Of a DNA stretch of 64,000 nucleotides, positions 38,668 to 48,015 are shown piece after piece (positions within the stretch are counted from its first letter, which is position 1; every line of letters begins with the position of its first letter). Below the pieces are notes generated by a model. The model ran no database searches and had not been told where the DNA came from. It was given only the letters and a program-made list of their open reading frames with translations. This stretch comes from Paragonimus westermani (lineage: Eukaryota > Platyhelminthes > Trematoda > Plagiorchiida > Troglotrematidae): the NCBI GenBank assembly GCA_008508345.1, contig QNGE01000885.1, positions 103,550-167,549 of the forward strand. The letters are read 5' to 3'. Position numbers and translations under genes: made by a program.

Positions 38668-39029
38668 NNNNNNNNNNNNNNNNNNNNNNNNNNNNNNNNN
38701 NNNNNNNNNNNNNNNNNNNNNNNNNNNNNNNNNNNNNNNNNNNNNNNNNNNNNNNNNNNNNNNNNNNNNNNNNNNNNNNNNNNNNNNNNNNNNNNNNNNN
38801 NNNNNNNNNNNNNNNNNNNNNNNNNNNNNNNNNNNNNNNNNNNNNNNNNNNNNNNNNNNNNNNNNNNNNNNNNNNNNNNNNNNNNNNNNNNNNNNNNNNN
38901 NNNNNNNNNNNNNNNNNNNNNNNNNNNNNNNNNNNNNNNNNNNNNNNNNNNNNNNNNNNNNNNNNNNNNNNNNNNNNNNNNNNNNNNNNNNNNNNNNNNN
39001 NNNNNNNNNNNNNNNNNNNNNNNNNNNNN
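38668..39029. other. Assembly gap (362 N)
   Basis: A run of undetermined bases. The sequence resumes inside a SINE, a few bases upstream of its hammerhead, so the missing part should contain the tRNA-like head of that SINE. Translated frames across the gap are meaningless. Confidence 0.99.
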
Positions 39030-39170
39030 GCAAGGATATGCACTACTGACGAGCTCTAATGAGAGCGAAACTCGAGTCTAGTGCTTCTTTTCGAAAGAGG
39101 CTGGCTGCAAAGTCTATCTGAATGCGAACGCTGCGATCAAATGTGAGTGACGGTCAACTTGAAAATAAAA
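39030..39170 (+). repeat. tRNA-derived SINE with intact hammerhead, copy 2 (5' end in gap)
   Basis: About 90% similar by eye to the reverse complement of 43111-43244. It runs from gcaaggatatgcac through the hammerhead, a ctttTCGaaag hairpin, the shared ctggctg, tctatctgaatgcgaacgc and gatcaaatgtgagtgacgg, to an A-rich end, cttgaaaataaaacc. The head with the A and B boxes falls in the gap. The A-rich end is the sort of 3' tail used for retroposition. Confidence 0.85.
39040..39084 (+). ncRNA. Hammerhead ribozyme (type I layout, short helix III)
   Basis: All parts of the self-cleaving hammerhead are present. Helix I pairs GCACTA (39040-39045) with TAGTGC (39079-39084), six of six. The core CTGACGA is at 39046-39052, with C at the freely variable position 7. 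Helix II pairs GCTC with GAGC around the loop TAATGA. GAA at 39067-39069 completes the core. Helix III pairs ACT with AGT around a two-base CG loop, ending in the cleavage triplet GTC at 39076-39078. Very short helix III is known from newt and other animal hammerheads, which work best as dimers. Family knowledge: such ribozymes in schistosome SINEs process the element RNA. Confidence 0.85.
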
Positions 39171-41959
39171 CCAAATCCCCGACGACTCATCAGTGATGAA
39201 CAGTTATATACTTTGTTTTAGCATAGTGTGTGATTTTCATGATTGTGTTTCCACAACTAAATTGGTGGTAGTAGAACGTAGTCTGTTATGGTGTGTAGTC
39301 TGCCAGCTACCATATCTCACGGTGATGTTTCCTCATAGATTATCTGGCCATGGAGAGAGCGACCTCGTCCGATTTCAATCAGTTTACGGTTGAATTCCCC
39401 GTAAGTACAACATTTTCAGTAAGAGAATGATTAATCACTAGTGATTCTACGGTTCATGTGCATGTTTTTAGAAAAATTTCATACTGACAGTTAATCCTAA
39501 GTTAACGGAGAGATGTCTGCCCTCAAGCCACCTGCGTTGTTCCAGTGAGTTTGCGTGCTGTTATTCTTACGTTCTGGCATGAAGAGTTGTTCCTCTAGTT
39601 CAGAACATGACAGAACCACTAAATAGTGGTAACTGACCTTTTTGCTTACGTCCATACTTTTCACTCAGTCATTGGAAATAAGCGCAGCGAACACCCAAAG
39701 CTAGCTCTGGTCTTCAATCCAGCTATTCGGTCAAACGGCTATTCTTGTAGAGATTGTCAGGTAAAATAGACGGGGTGGAAGTAGTCTGACGGTCGGCTTC
39801 CTAGGTTGGGATATTCATTCGAGCTTATTTACAACCGTGCCGCTCAAGGTGGGGGAGATTTCTATATGTGGTCCTATCACAAAGATGTCACCGTCTCTGT
39901 GGGATAATGGAAGGGAATAGAGATGAAAAGATGCTTGGTGAAGTTGTTACAGTTTTTTATTTCGGTACGTTCCACAGTACAGTATTTTAGCGTGACACAT
40001 GTTTCAGCTAGTGAATGTGCCAACACAGAATCAATGTACTCTAATCGCAGGCTAACATCAATTGCCTAGAAGTTGCGGAGGAAACCAACAACGACGAGCT
40101 TGCGAACGTGACTGATGGCGCCAAAGTGACGAAAAATTACCCGGTTCATTCCACTACACTGACTAGCAATCAGTAAGTTCGAAGGTTTGCATTAATTATC
40201 TTTGGATAATCGTGTTGGCACTAGGATCGATCCAGAATGTTACAGAAAACTAACAGCAATATCGGCATTCCACCTGAATAAACTATGTCTATAAGACTCC
40301 TGTGACTGCTAAAAGTTGACTCGTGTAGTATCCCAAAAACCTGTTACAAAAATTTCGAAAGAAAACGTAATTTTTGTTATTTCGATGTTTTGCCACATAA
40401 AACTTATTTCCCACAATTAGACGCACTTAGTACATAAAAAGGAAATAACTATCCCTAACGTGTAGTTAGACAACAAAACAAGAGTGATAGGGATGCTTAT
40501 AAACTAATTCAACAGTGGATATCACTTAACCATTTAATCCGAATCATTACAAAACTAATCAGACATGGTAAAGATGCTATCACGCCAAATAATACTTACC
40601 TTCATGCTGTTTCGAAAATTGGCTGTTAACTCCCTGTAAGAAAAGAACATTAAAATTTAGAAACGTCCATGTAACAAGTGCGAGTAACAATCGTGGCACG
40701 AGGGAATCCATAACAAATCTGCATTCATACGCTAAAGTACACTAGAGCTGAGCAAAAATGTAATTGATTTTTTTAGCCATTTCAGTACTGATTGATCAAC
40801 ACGCATAGCAAACAGATTAGGGGTGAACACATGTCATAGAGACGAAGATCGAAGCCCACATTTAGTTTCGAAAGATTTATGACTTTGTCTAAAATTGACT
40901 ACATTGATGATTGCGTGAATGGTTGCTGTGCCTTGTTGGTGTAACGCTATCAAGGTCACCAGATATTTATGTCTTTTATCTGTTCGAGGTTGAAACCATT
41001 GTACCCCGAGCGCTGTTAGTTGTCGCATGCATGTTCACTTCTGAACAGTAGGAGTATCAGGATTCATGCAGTGAGCACGAGAGACAATAGTTAGATTCAC
41101 ACAAGTTACTTACAGACATCTCTACAGTTAGAAAAAGTGAAATTTCTCCTTTTCATATGCGACTTTTTAAAGTTTGCCTGTGATCGTCGCCTTCAATTAC
41201 TCAGTTATACGGAAGACCAGATCATCTTCAAAAATGCGACTGATCATGCTGGCATGGAATTCTCGAAGGAACTGAAATCCCAACTGTCAGCTTCCAATTC
41301 AACAATTGAATATTACGGATTAGCGGCGACGATTTTGTGCGGTAGGTGGTGATCGTGGACGCACTTACAAGCACTACTTTTGACAGCCAGTTATTTTCAA
41401 GGACACGACTGCCATATTATCGACTGAAAATAACGCTTGCCATCTACTTACGTTTTTGGGATAGGGTGAATGATTGGACGAGGAAAACTATGGGTGTACA
41501 AGAACGTGGGAATCATCTCAGTACACAGGAAACGGAATCGTATAACGTTCTTCCCAAAAGCTGTCCTCCAAATAGTATCCTGGATTTCAGCAGGACCGCG
41601 TGTAATTCCGAATTGGATGAAAATAAGAAAGGCATTTAATTCCAACCTACTGTTAGACCAGTGTGTAAATGAAACGGACAGGCAAAAATATAGATAATCT
41701 CCTATCATACACCCTTAAAAAGCCGAAATGAATTCTAGGAAGGAAGTCTCCTCCATTTCGAACAAGACTCTCCTGACTCTACAAGCAGACAGATGAATAA
41801 AATTCTGCATACAGAAATTTATATACCACTTTACGCAAAGCATTCCACGCATGAATGGAATGGCAACTATTTAGAATCGACACCCCCCCTTGCAAAATGT
41901 GTGTAAACAATACTGACAGTCAGCAGAACTTTAAAAAATTATTCTTTTCAGGCGTCTTA
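39171..41959. other. No supportable gene
   Basis: No named domain. An open frame near 41160-41340 (+), with an acceptor-like TTTTTAAAG and donor-like GCG|GTAGGT, could be an exon but matches nothing I know. Confidence 0.4.
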
Positions 41960-42012
41960 TTATCATCATAGACAGCAATACATCAGTGGTTAACACTAGT
42001 GCTTAACTGCCA
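41960..42012 (+). repeat. Interspersed repeat A, copy 2
   Basis: Second copy of 23295-23345. Here it lies before repeat B, whereas in the first pair it lies after it, both in the same orientation. Confidence 0.65.
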
Positions 42013-42179
42013 CAAGGCGTCTTATCAACAGCGAAGGTGTTCCAGTCAAACTGAATTAACGACACAAATGACCGCGAAGTGTCAGAAATTCTCGTTGCCT
42101 TGGAAGACCAATCCACTCATTTTCACCATCTTTCTCCACTGCTCCTAGTGTAGCGGAAAAGCTTAATAATTCCGGCTCA

Positions 42180-42380
42180 CAACATCCCAGGTTTCCGCTC
42201 ACACATTGTGTGCACTTTGGCCCGGTTTGCGTGTGTCTGACGTCTTCCGTCAGGGCGTTTTCCGCCTGCCATTCCCCGTCCGTTGGGACAATCTCGTTGG
42301 GCGATGGCTCGTCTGGTTGATCATGCTGCCAGCAATCCGTCCACTGTGGTCTCCGGCTGTGTTTTACGACCATGCCGTGA
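42180..42380 (+). repeat. Interspersed repeat B, copy 2
   Basis: Second copy of 22640-22850; see that entry. The minus-strand frame across it is open for 105 codons (42056-42373) with no named domain. Confidence 0.7.
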
Positions 42381-43096
42381 TATTCCTCCGGATGTTAGAA
42401 TACTCATTACCCCTCTTCAATCAAAGATAACTGATAGATGTTGGCATTTTCGACGTCTGCACTTTCTAACAACTAGGTCAGCAAGCTAGTCTAGTGATTT
42501 CTTTCCTCGGTCTGGAATTGCTTGTATGTTGTGTCTCCGAGACCATGCATTTACGATCGTATCATTGTCCTTCTTTTGAATTCGTCTCCTAACAGTGTTG
42601 TGGATCAGCTGTCTTTTCTCAGGGACTTTAATGAAGAGGAAGCCGAAACTTGTGGTCAAACTGGATTTGCGGTTGCACTGAGATCTAAGGCTCCCGGTGA
42701 ATGGTCGCTTGTATACCATCACACGTCGAATTGTGACCAAAGTCTACCGGTACAAACCAAGAAGACGTTGCTTATGTGTCCAATATATAAATTTCATATG
42801 GGACAATATTCCAGATGCAGTCAAGAACGCCTTCTCTGATGCCTCATTGGTTTTGAAGGACGAATTAAGCACCCAGACAGTTGTGTGCTGGTGATCTGGA
42901 TTTACAAGTCGGTTGTCTTACTCCAGAGAAGTGGCTAAGTGGTATGTTCACCGTTCGTGCTCGACGCACTGTAAGTGACAGTCAGCTGTTATAATTATGA
43001 CTAGCTCACGGACTTCACACATGACGTAGTGCATTTCAGCGCAAACGACCACAATGCGTCACGTGAACTCCGAACAAATGTGGACCACCTCACATT
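42381..43096. other. Unassigned, possibly decayed coding sequence
   Basis: Plus-strand frames at 42522-42839 and 42697-42894 are open together and have mixed, protein-like composition (RDFNEEEAET, NGRLYT, then IWDNIPDAV in the other frame). They could be a frameshifted transposase, but I cannot name a family. Confidence 0.25.
43087..43096. repeat. Target-site duplication, left copy (10 bp)
   Basis: acctcacatt is repeated exactly at 43312-43321, on the two sides of the SINE. Ten bases fits retroposition by a LINE enzyme. The right copy overlaps the start of the tRNA-like head slightly, so the exact boundary is uncertain. Confidence 0.6.
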
Positions 43097-43321
43097 GACA
43101 GATGTGTTACTTTCAAGTTGACCGTCACTCACATTTGATCGCAGCGTTCGCATTCAGATAGACTTTCCAGCCAGCCTCTTTCGAAAAGAAGCACCAGACT
43201 CGAGTTTCGCTCTCATTAGAGCTCGTCAGTTGTGCATATCCTTGCCACGGCCGGGATTTGAACTCCGGCCATTCCAATCATGAGGCACCCGTGTTACCCA
43301 CTGCGCCATTGACCTCACATT
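43097..43321 (-). repeat. tRNA-derived SINE with hammerhead, fullest copy (copy 3)
   Basis: Read on the minus strand it starts with a tRNA-like head. The A box TGGCGCAGTGG is at 43298-43308 and the B box GTTCAAATC at 43255-43263. Both fit the RNA polymerase III consensus, and they are about 34 bases apart as in tRNAs. The B box sits in a T-arm-like hairpin (CCGG...CCGG). The hammerhead follows directly, then a body shared with the copies at 39.0 and 36.7 kb and a short tail. Exact 10-bp direct repeats flank it. The consensus promoter and clear ends suggest that this copy is younger than its neighbours. Confidence 0.85.
43191..43235 (-). ncRNA. Hammerhead ribozyme, one helix I mismatch
   Basis: On the minus strand: GCACAA, core CTGACGA, helix II GCTC/GAGC with loop TAATGA, GAA, helix III ACT/AGT, cleavage triplet GTC, then TGGTGC. 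Helix I has one A-G mismatch at its second pair; the copy at 36.7 kb has GCACCA here, which would pair fully with TGGTGC. All conserved core bases are intact. Confidence 0.8.
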
Positions 43322-45659
43322 AGGCACTACCGAATTATCATGTTATTATGTTACTCGCAAGCGTTCACTTCAGTGTCTTGTTCCAGTAGATGTTCCCACC
43401 AAGGTGGTTGAAAATTCTCACTATTATCATAAAACAACGTTTAAACAACCGGAACTGTCTTCTATAGATTCTCATCTCAGGACGGCGGAATTAAATCAAC
43501 TTTAGTGACCAGTGGGAAGTTATCATTTTAAGACAATCGTGGATGGAGTAAGTGAGTGAAAGACAATGACGACTCCGTTGTGACTGGAACCACAAATAAG
43601 GTTAACTTTGGAGAGCCTGTGTTAATCTGGTCGGGGATCAGACTATTAGGTCCGGTGACCGGATTGTGAAGACTCGAACGGTGCATCATGCCTAAAGCCG
43701 AAACGGCAGCCATTTGATTACGTCACCGGAGTTTGATCTGTCACATTCTGAGACTGCTGTGACCGCCTGATATACCCCCAACACGAATGGCAATTTATTG
43801 CTGTCACTCCTGTCAAACTCAGTTAATCCCATTTATTTAAAATTGACCTCGTCAGTGGTTTCAACTTAGACGAAGTAGTGTTCGTGGTTTGTCTAACTAT
43901 CAAGCCTTCTGTTTTTATGTTAGTTAATAACTTCCTGGTTGTTACTTATTGCTTACCTAATTGTACCAGTCAAGGTCGTGAAATTATATAAAAAAACGGT
44001 ACTGTTCGCTGGGGCTGTGTTCCCATGAGTTCCTGGATAAATTCCGTTTATTTCATATAACTGTAACCTACACTAAGCGAATAACTTCAAATGTGTCTAC
44101 CATTACATTCGACAAGAATATGGGAGGGAAATTCGCAATTATTCTACGTCTTCCACTCCAAACTCAAGTGAACCCCATATTACATTACTTGTTAAATACT
44201 GTATTCGCTATCGCTTCATCGAATGTGAAGCATTTACCCGTAGGTTTCAAAGCCGTCTTTCCAGTAATTTCAGTGTATACTCACGAAATACTAACGTCTC
44301 AATGACAATACAGATAGCTGAGAGACATATGTGGCGCGCACACTGAAGGACTGTTCACACAGGCGCTCATAAAGCCTGACTCACTGAATTGAAAGTACCG
44401 ATTCTCAGCTAAAATGATTAGTGTCAACGCTTACTATCTGTGTTTCTGATGGATGGAGTTAGAGAATCAACGCTAATCATGCAGGAAGTATACTACACAA
44501 ATGCACGAAATTGTTATCTCACATTAATTTCCTCAATGTTAGCCAGAACAATGAGTGGTTAGTAGAAAAAATCAAAGGTTGGTTGTTCCGGTTATTGAAC
44601 AGAAGAAGTGAACTGAATTACCTAGACTTATCAGATCCTAGCTTTCGAGAATCCCTCATGGAGTTTAAACGGTGACATCCGGAAGAAAATTACGCTTATC
44701 GTTGATTCAGGTGACGAATAATTTTATCAAGACAGCCTCTGTGAAAATAATGAATAGAAAACACCACTCGCAGAACTTTCTCCGTGAAAACCCTCGAGAG
44801 TAACGTTGGTTCCATTATTAACGGGAACCGTCAGACTTCAAAAGTCGAATTATCCAAAAAAATTGACGTCCGGTTGACGATCGTTTCAGGGGGCGATGAA
44901 ATGCTCTGGCTTTCATCCACTTAAACTTTCTAACCGAGTTGCCTTACGAAGAACTGGTTGGTGGAAAAATGTAGCGTGCAGTTCGTAGTATTGTAGTGTA
45001 CTTGTCCAGAGGAGGAACGAGAGTTCACTAAGAATCAGTTGTCAAGTACATACAACACAATTACAGGAGTAAGGAAGAATTGAAAAATAGTGAAGGGGTA
45101 TTACGATGCGCCTCATTCAGCTAGCTTATCGTCTATTCGGTCCTCTTCTTCTGGGACTGTGCTGACTGCCAACTGACTCGCGTTATTTCGCTTAACATCA
45201 CCGCGTTCTAATTAATGCAACATCCCGGATCTTAACCAACTTTTGGTAGAACCTCGAATTCTGACTCTACCTATGTAACATCATCCGCATCTCCACCTTT
45301 GTGGCTGCTGACATTATCCACAAACTGACTAGTCGGGGACACAGGGTATTTTATCAAGCAGGTGGAGTCACACGACCCTTTTTATTTTCTATGTGATTTC
45401 GTGAAAGCACTTTCAGGCACCGCTTCCTGATGTACTCAAATTTCACTTTCGGATTCCAAAGCGGTCCAAAACACTCTTTTATCATGGTACACATTTTTCT
45501 AGAACCAACTTAGCCATTGGTCGCTAAATAGTTTCACATTTTCTCTTGCAGCGCTTTCTCTCGACCTCCATACTTGTGAAATTACTACCTCCGTCACACC
45601 GTCTCTCGTACATGAGAGACGTTCCGAGTCACACGCCTGGGCTATCTGTTACCGTCTAA
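43322..45659. other. No supportable gene; possible Gypsy integrase remains
   Basis: The Gypsy pol fragment ends near 45.66 kb on the minus strand, and an integrase would follow at lower coordinates. I could not find the zinc-binding or DDE motifs there. The frames at 43528-43713 (-) and 44093-44305 (+) are unassigned. Confidence 0.35.
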
Positions 45660-47015
45660 AATCCGCGTACTGTAGATTGATTGATGCTTAGTGTAGCACG
45701 TTGCAACTTGAGCAGTCTTTGTGACCACATAACGTATCAGCATAGGTGTTTCCTGCCGGTTTGATGTTCGCACTCGAAGTGATAACCTCGTAGAATTTCT
45801 TGCACTGTCCACTTTGGCTTTCTAACTACCTGAACTTCTAAAGCCAATGGAGAAACTGATGATCGGTACGAACTGTAAACCGCCAACTCAAAAAGTAATG
45901 TCGGTACTGTTTTACGAGGAGAACCAGAACTTTTATGGTTGCAGAATAATTTCGTTCTCGTTTTCTAAATAACCGATTCCCGCAAGTAATCACTCGCTCA
46001 TTTCCATCGGCATCTTTTTGTGACGATACAGTCGCAAGGGTACAGTCGTCGACGGCAATCTCCAGGATGTATCCACCGTTTTAGGGCGATGAACCTGACA
46101 ACTCTAAAGTGGGTGCGGAACACGAAGAATGCCGTAATGTCTTGAATATTGCTTCGTACCCATTGGGCTGTTCAACCTTCCGATTCTCCTCCATGGCTTG
46201 CGACGGGCTAGCGATACGTCCAAACCCCGTCATATATCTCCCGTAGTATGAGGCGGAGGTCCAGGAAATTATGCATCTTCTCCGGGTTTTGTGGAGTAAA
46301 CCAGGACACAACTTGCTCAACTGTCTTTGGATTAGAAACCACATGCCCCAGATGTCATTTACTTCCTCCTCAGTTAACACCTAACAAGGTTAATTATCAG
46401 ATCCACCTGTGCTAACCTATCAAAGACGCTAGGCAGATTCTTTAGAGGCTGCTTGTTCGTCTTCCCGTGCAGGATGACGACATCCAAGTAGATGAGGCAT
46501 CGAGGCCGAATGTGATCACTCGGCACATCAAATGCTGAAAATTGGCGAGGAGATTTGACAACCCAGTAGTATCACGAACGCTGTTTTAGCTCTATGACCC
46601 CTAATTTTTTACTTACCAATAGCTGGAGGCTGAATCCAACGTGCTAAAACAGACAGAACTCTCCAGAGCTTAAAAGAGATACTCGATGTGAGATAGTAGG
46701 AACGCGTCTTTAACGGTGACTTTGTTCAACACTCTATAGTCAACACATTTACTTTCTTTCAGCAGCCTATGGGAGCTTGAGGATTTGATCACATTTTTCG
46801 AAAGCATTTGTTCGATCATTTTAGCCGCCTGTCATCGTCAGACTAAGAATGTCTTCCAGCGCGGTATTTTTCCGCAAGGGAGGAGGGTTCCACGTGTCTA
46901 TTTTGTGTTTCAGCACGTTCGTTTGCCCAAGCTCATTTTTATCCCAGACAGACGCACTACTGTAATCAAGAATTATTTGCCTCAATTCAGCTTTGTTTTG
47001 GTGCCGTTGTAGCAC
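45660..47015 (-). mobile_element. Ty3/Gypsy LTR retrotransposon pol fragment (decayed)
   Basis: Reading down from 47015 on the minus strand, domains come in the normal pol order. They are a linker (TNVLKHKID), a reverse transcriptase start (MIEQMLSKNVIKSSSS), CVDYRVLNKVTVKDA, FSTLDSASSYW, CLIYLDVVIL (YxDD lost), ASYYGRYMTGFGRIASP, and RNase H (SQKDADGNERV, RERNYSAT, RFTVRTDH). Last is the TYADTLCG segment, where elements usually have NADALSR. Several stops and frame changes disrupt it, and no LTRs were seen. It cannot make an enzyme. It lies just downstream of the MED1-like last exon on the same strand. Confidence 0.85.
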
Positions 47016-47043
47016 CGAGATGCCTTAGGCAACTCTTCGACCT

Positions 47044-47085
47044 CCTGCGATCAAATGTGAGTGATGGTCAACCTGAAAATAACAT
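47044..47085 (+). repeat. SINE 3' tail fragment (copy 4)
   Basis: The segment reads tgcgatcaaatgtgagtgatgg then tcaacctgaaaataac, which matches the last 40 bases of the SINE copies at 39.1 and 43.1 kb. The head and hammerhead are absent, so this is a 5'-truncated insertion, as expected when reverse transcription stops early. Confidence 0.75.
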
Positions 47086-47679
47086 TCCACTGTTACCGGT
47101 TTTGTCCTTGTTTTCACTTGACCAGTAAAAATTGTCAAACGGAAATTCTGATGCCTAACTTTGATGTTACGATCTCTTAACAATAAAAAAGATGCCAAAT
47201 GTCCATTCAATCAGTCATCAGCGACCACAATTGACCATATTAAGGTTCGATCGGAATGTTTCGATGCCTACTGGCACATCAACATCTGCAGTCACAACAA
47301 CCGAATTACTCATCCTTTATCGTATTGATTCCTTAGTTGACACTGATCGATGCAAGCATGAGAACCTTTAAACGCAAGGTACGTGTGGCGCAGAAATATA
47401 CAAACGAACTGAACTGAACCGGACGATACACGCTTTCCAATTTTTCTGTATATATAAGCAACGGTTACTTTGCTCTGTTCGGGTTCCATTTGGACAAACA
47501 AAAGTGAAATGGCAACAAGTTAATTAATTTGTTTGAAAAATATCCCGCGTTAAAGGAAGGGGAAAACGGAGGGGAGCGAGTCGAAGAAAATATGTACAAA
47601 TCATTAGTTACACAGAGGAAAGAGCTAAGTCAACCTCGGCCAGCTCCAATAGAATAGGCGGATACGTGATTTTGGCCGC
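47086..47679. other. 3' flank of the MED1-like gene
   Basis: Expected 3' untranslated region of the minus-strand gene, but I found no clear AATAAA. Upstream parts of the Gypsy element may reach into 47025-47210, where a minus-strand frame is open. Confidence 0.35.
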
Positions 47680-48015
47680 TCACATTGGTCCACCATACAT
47701 ATTGTTTCCACCGGGACCGAATGAGCCTAGGGGCGGACGCATCGGTCGTTTGGGTGCCCCAGTATGGAAAGGGTGATGAGGTGGTAAGGGCCCGTGAGGA
47801 ATAGGAAACGGGGGCATTGCAGAGCCAGCAGTGTGAGGTGGTGGTCCACCACTTTGGGACATGATCCACGGACCCATTGGGGAAGCGTTGTTTGGATCAT
47901 TTGGCCCACCGACACCAGCCACTGCAGTTGAATTCACAGCTCCCATCCCTCCGAACTCAATTGCGGCTGAGGACCAACTAGAAGAACCCTTGAAACTGGC
48001 AGTTTTAGGCCGATG
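47680..48015 (-). CDS. MED1: Mediator subunit 1-like, last coding exon
   Basis: A 336-base exon of 111 residues and a stop. It begins after a strong acceptor, GCTTTTTTCCTCAG, in phase 0. The protein starts HRPKTASFKG, passes a Ser/Ala segment, and becomes very rich in Gly, Pro, His and Met (PPFPIPHGPLPPHHP), ending GGNNMYGGPM. The frame is chosen because it fits the phase of the previous exon when the donor GGTTG|GTATGA is used, and because its composition is strongly biased. The tail is not conserved in vertebrate MED1 as far as I know, so the exon belongs to the gene by splice-phase reasoning. Confidence 0.55.
   Translation of the reverse strand, partial: HRPKTASFKGSSSWSSAAIEFGGMGAVNSTAVAGVGGPNDPNNASPMGPWIMSQSGGPPPHTAGSAMPPFPIPHGPLPPHHPFHTGAPKRPMRPPLGSFGPGGNNMYGGPM

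Noticed and set aside
38601..39059. Open frames of 122-152 codons on both strands
   Set aside because: They are runs of undetermined bases translated as X.
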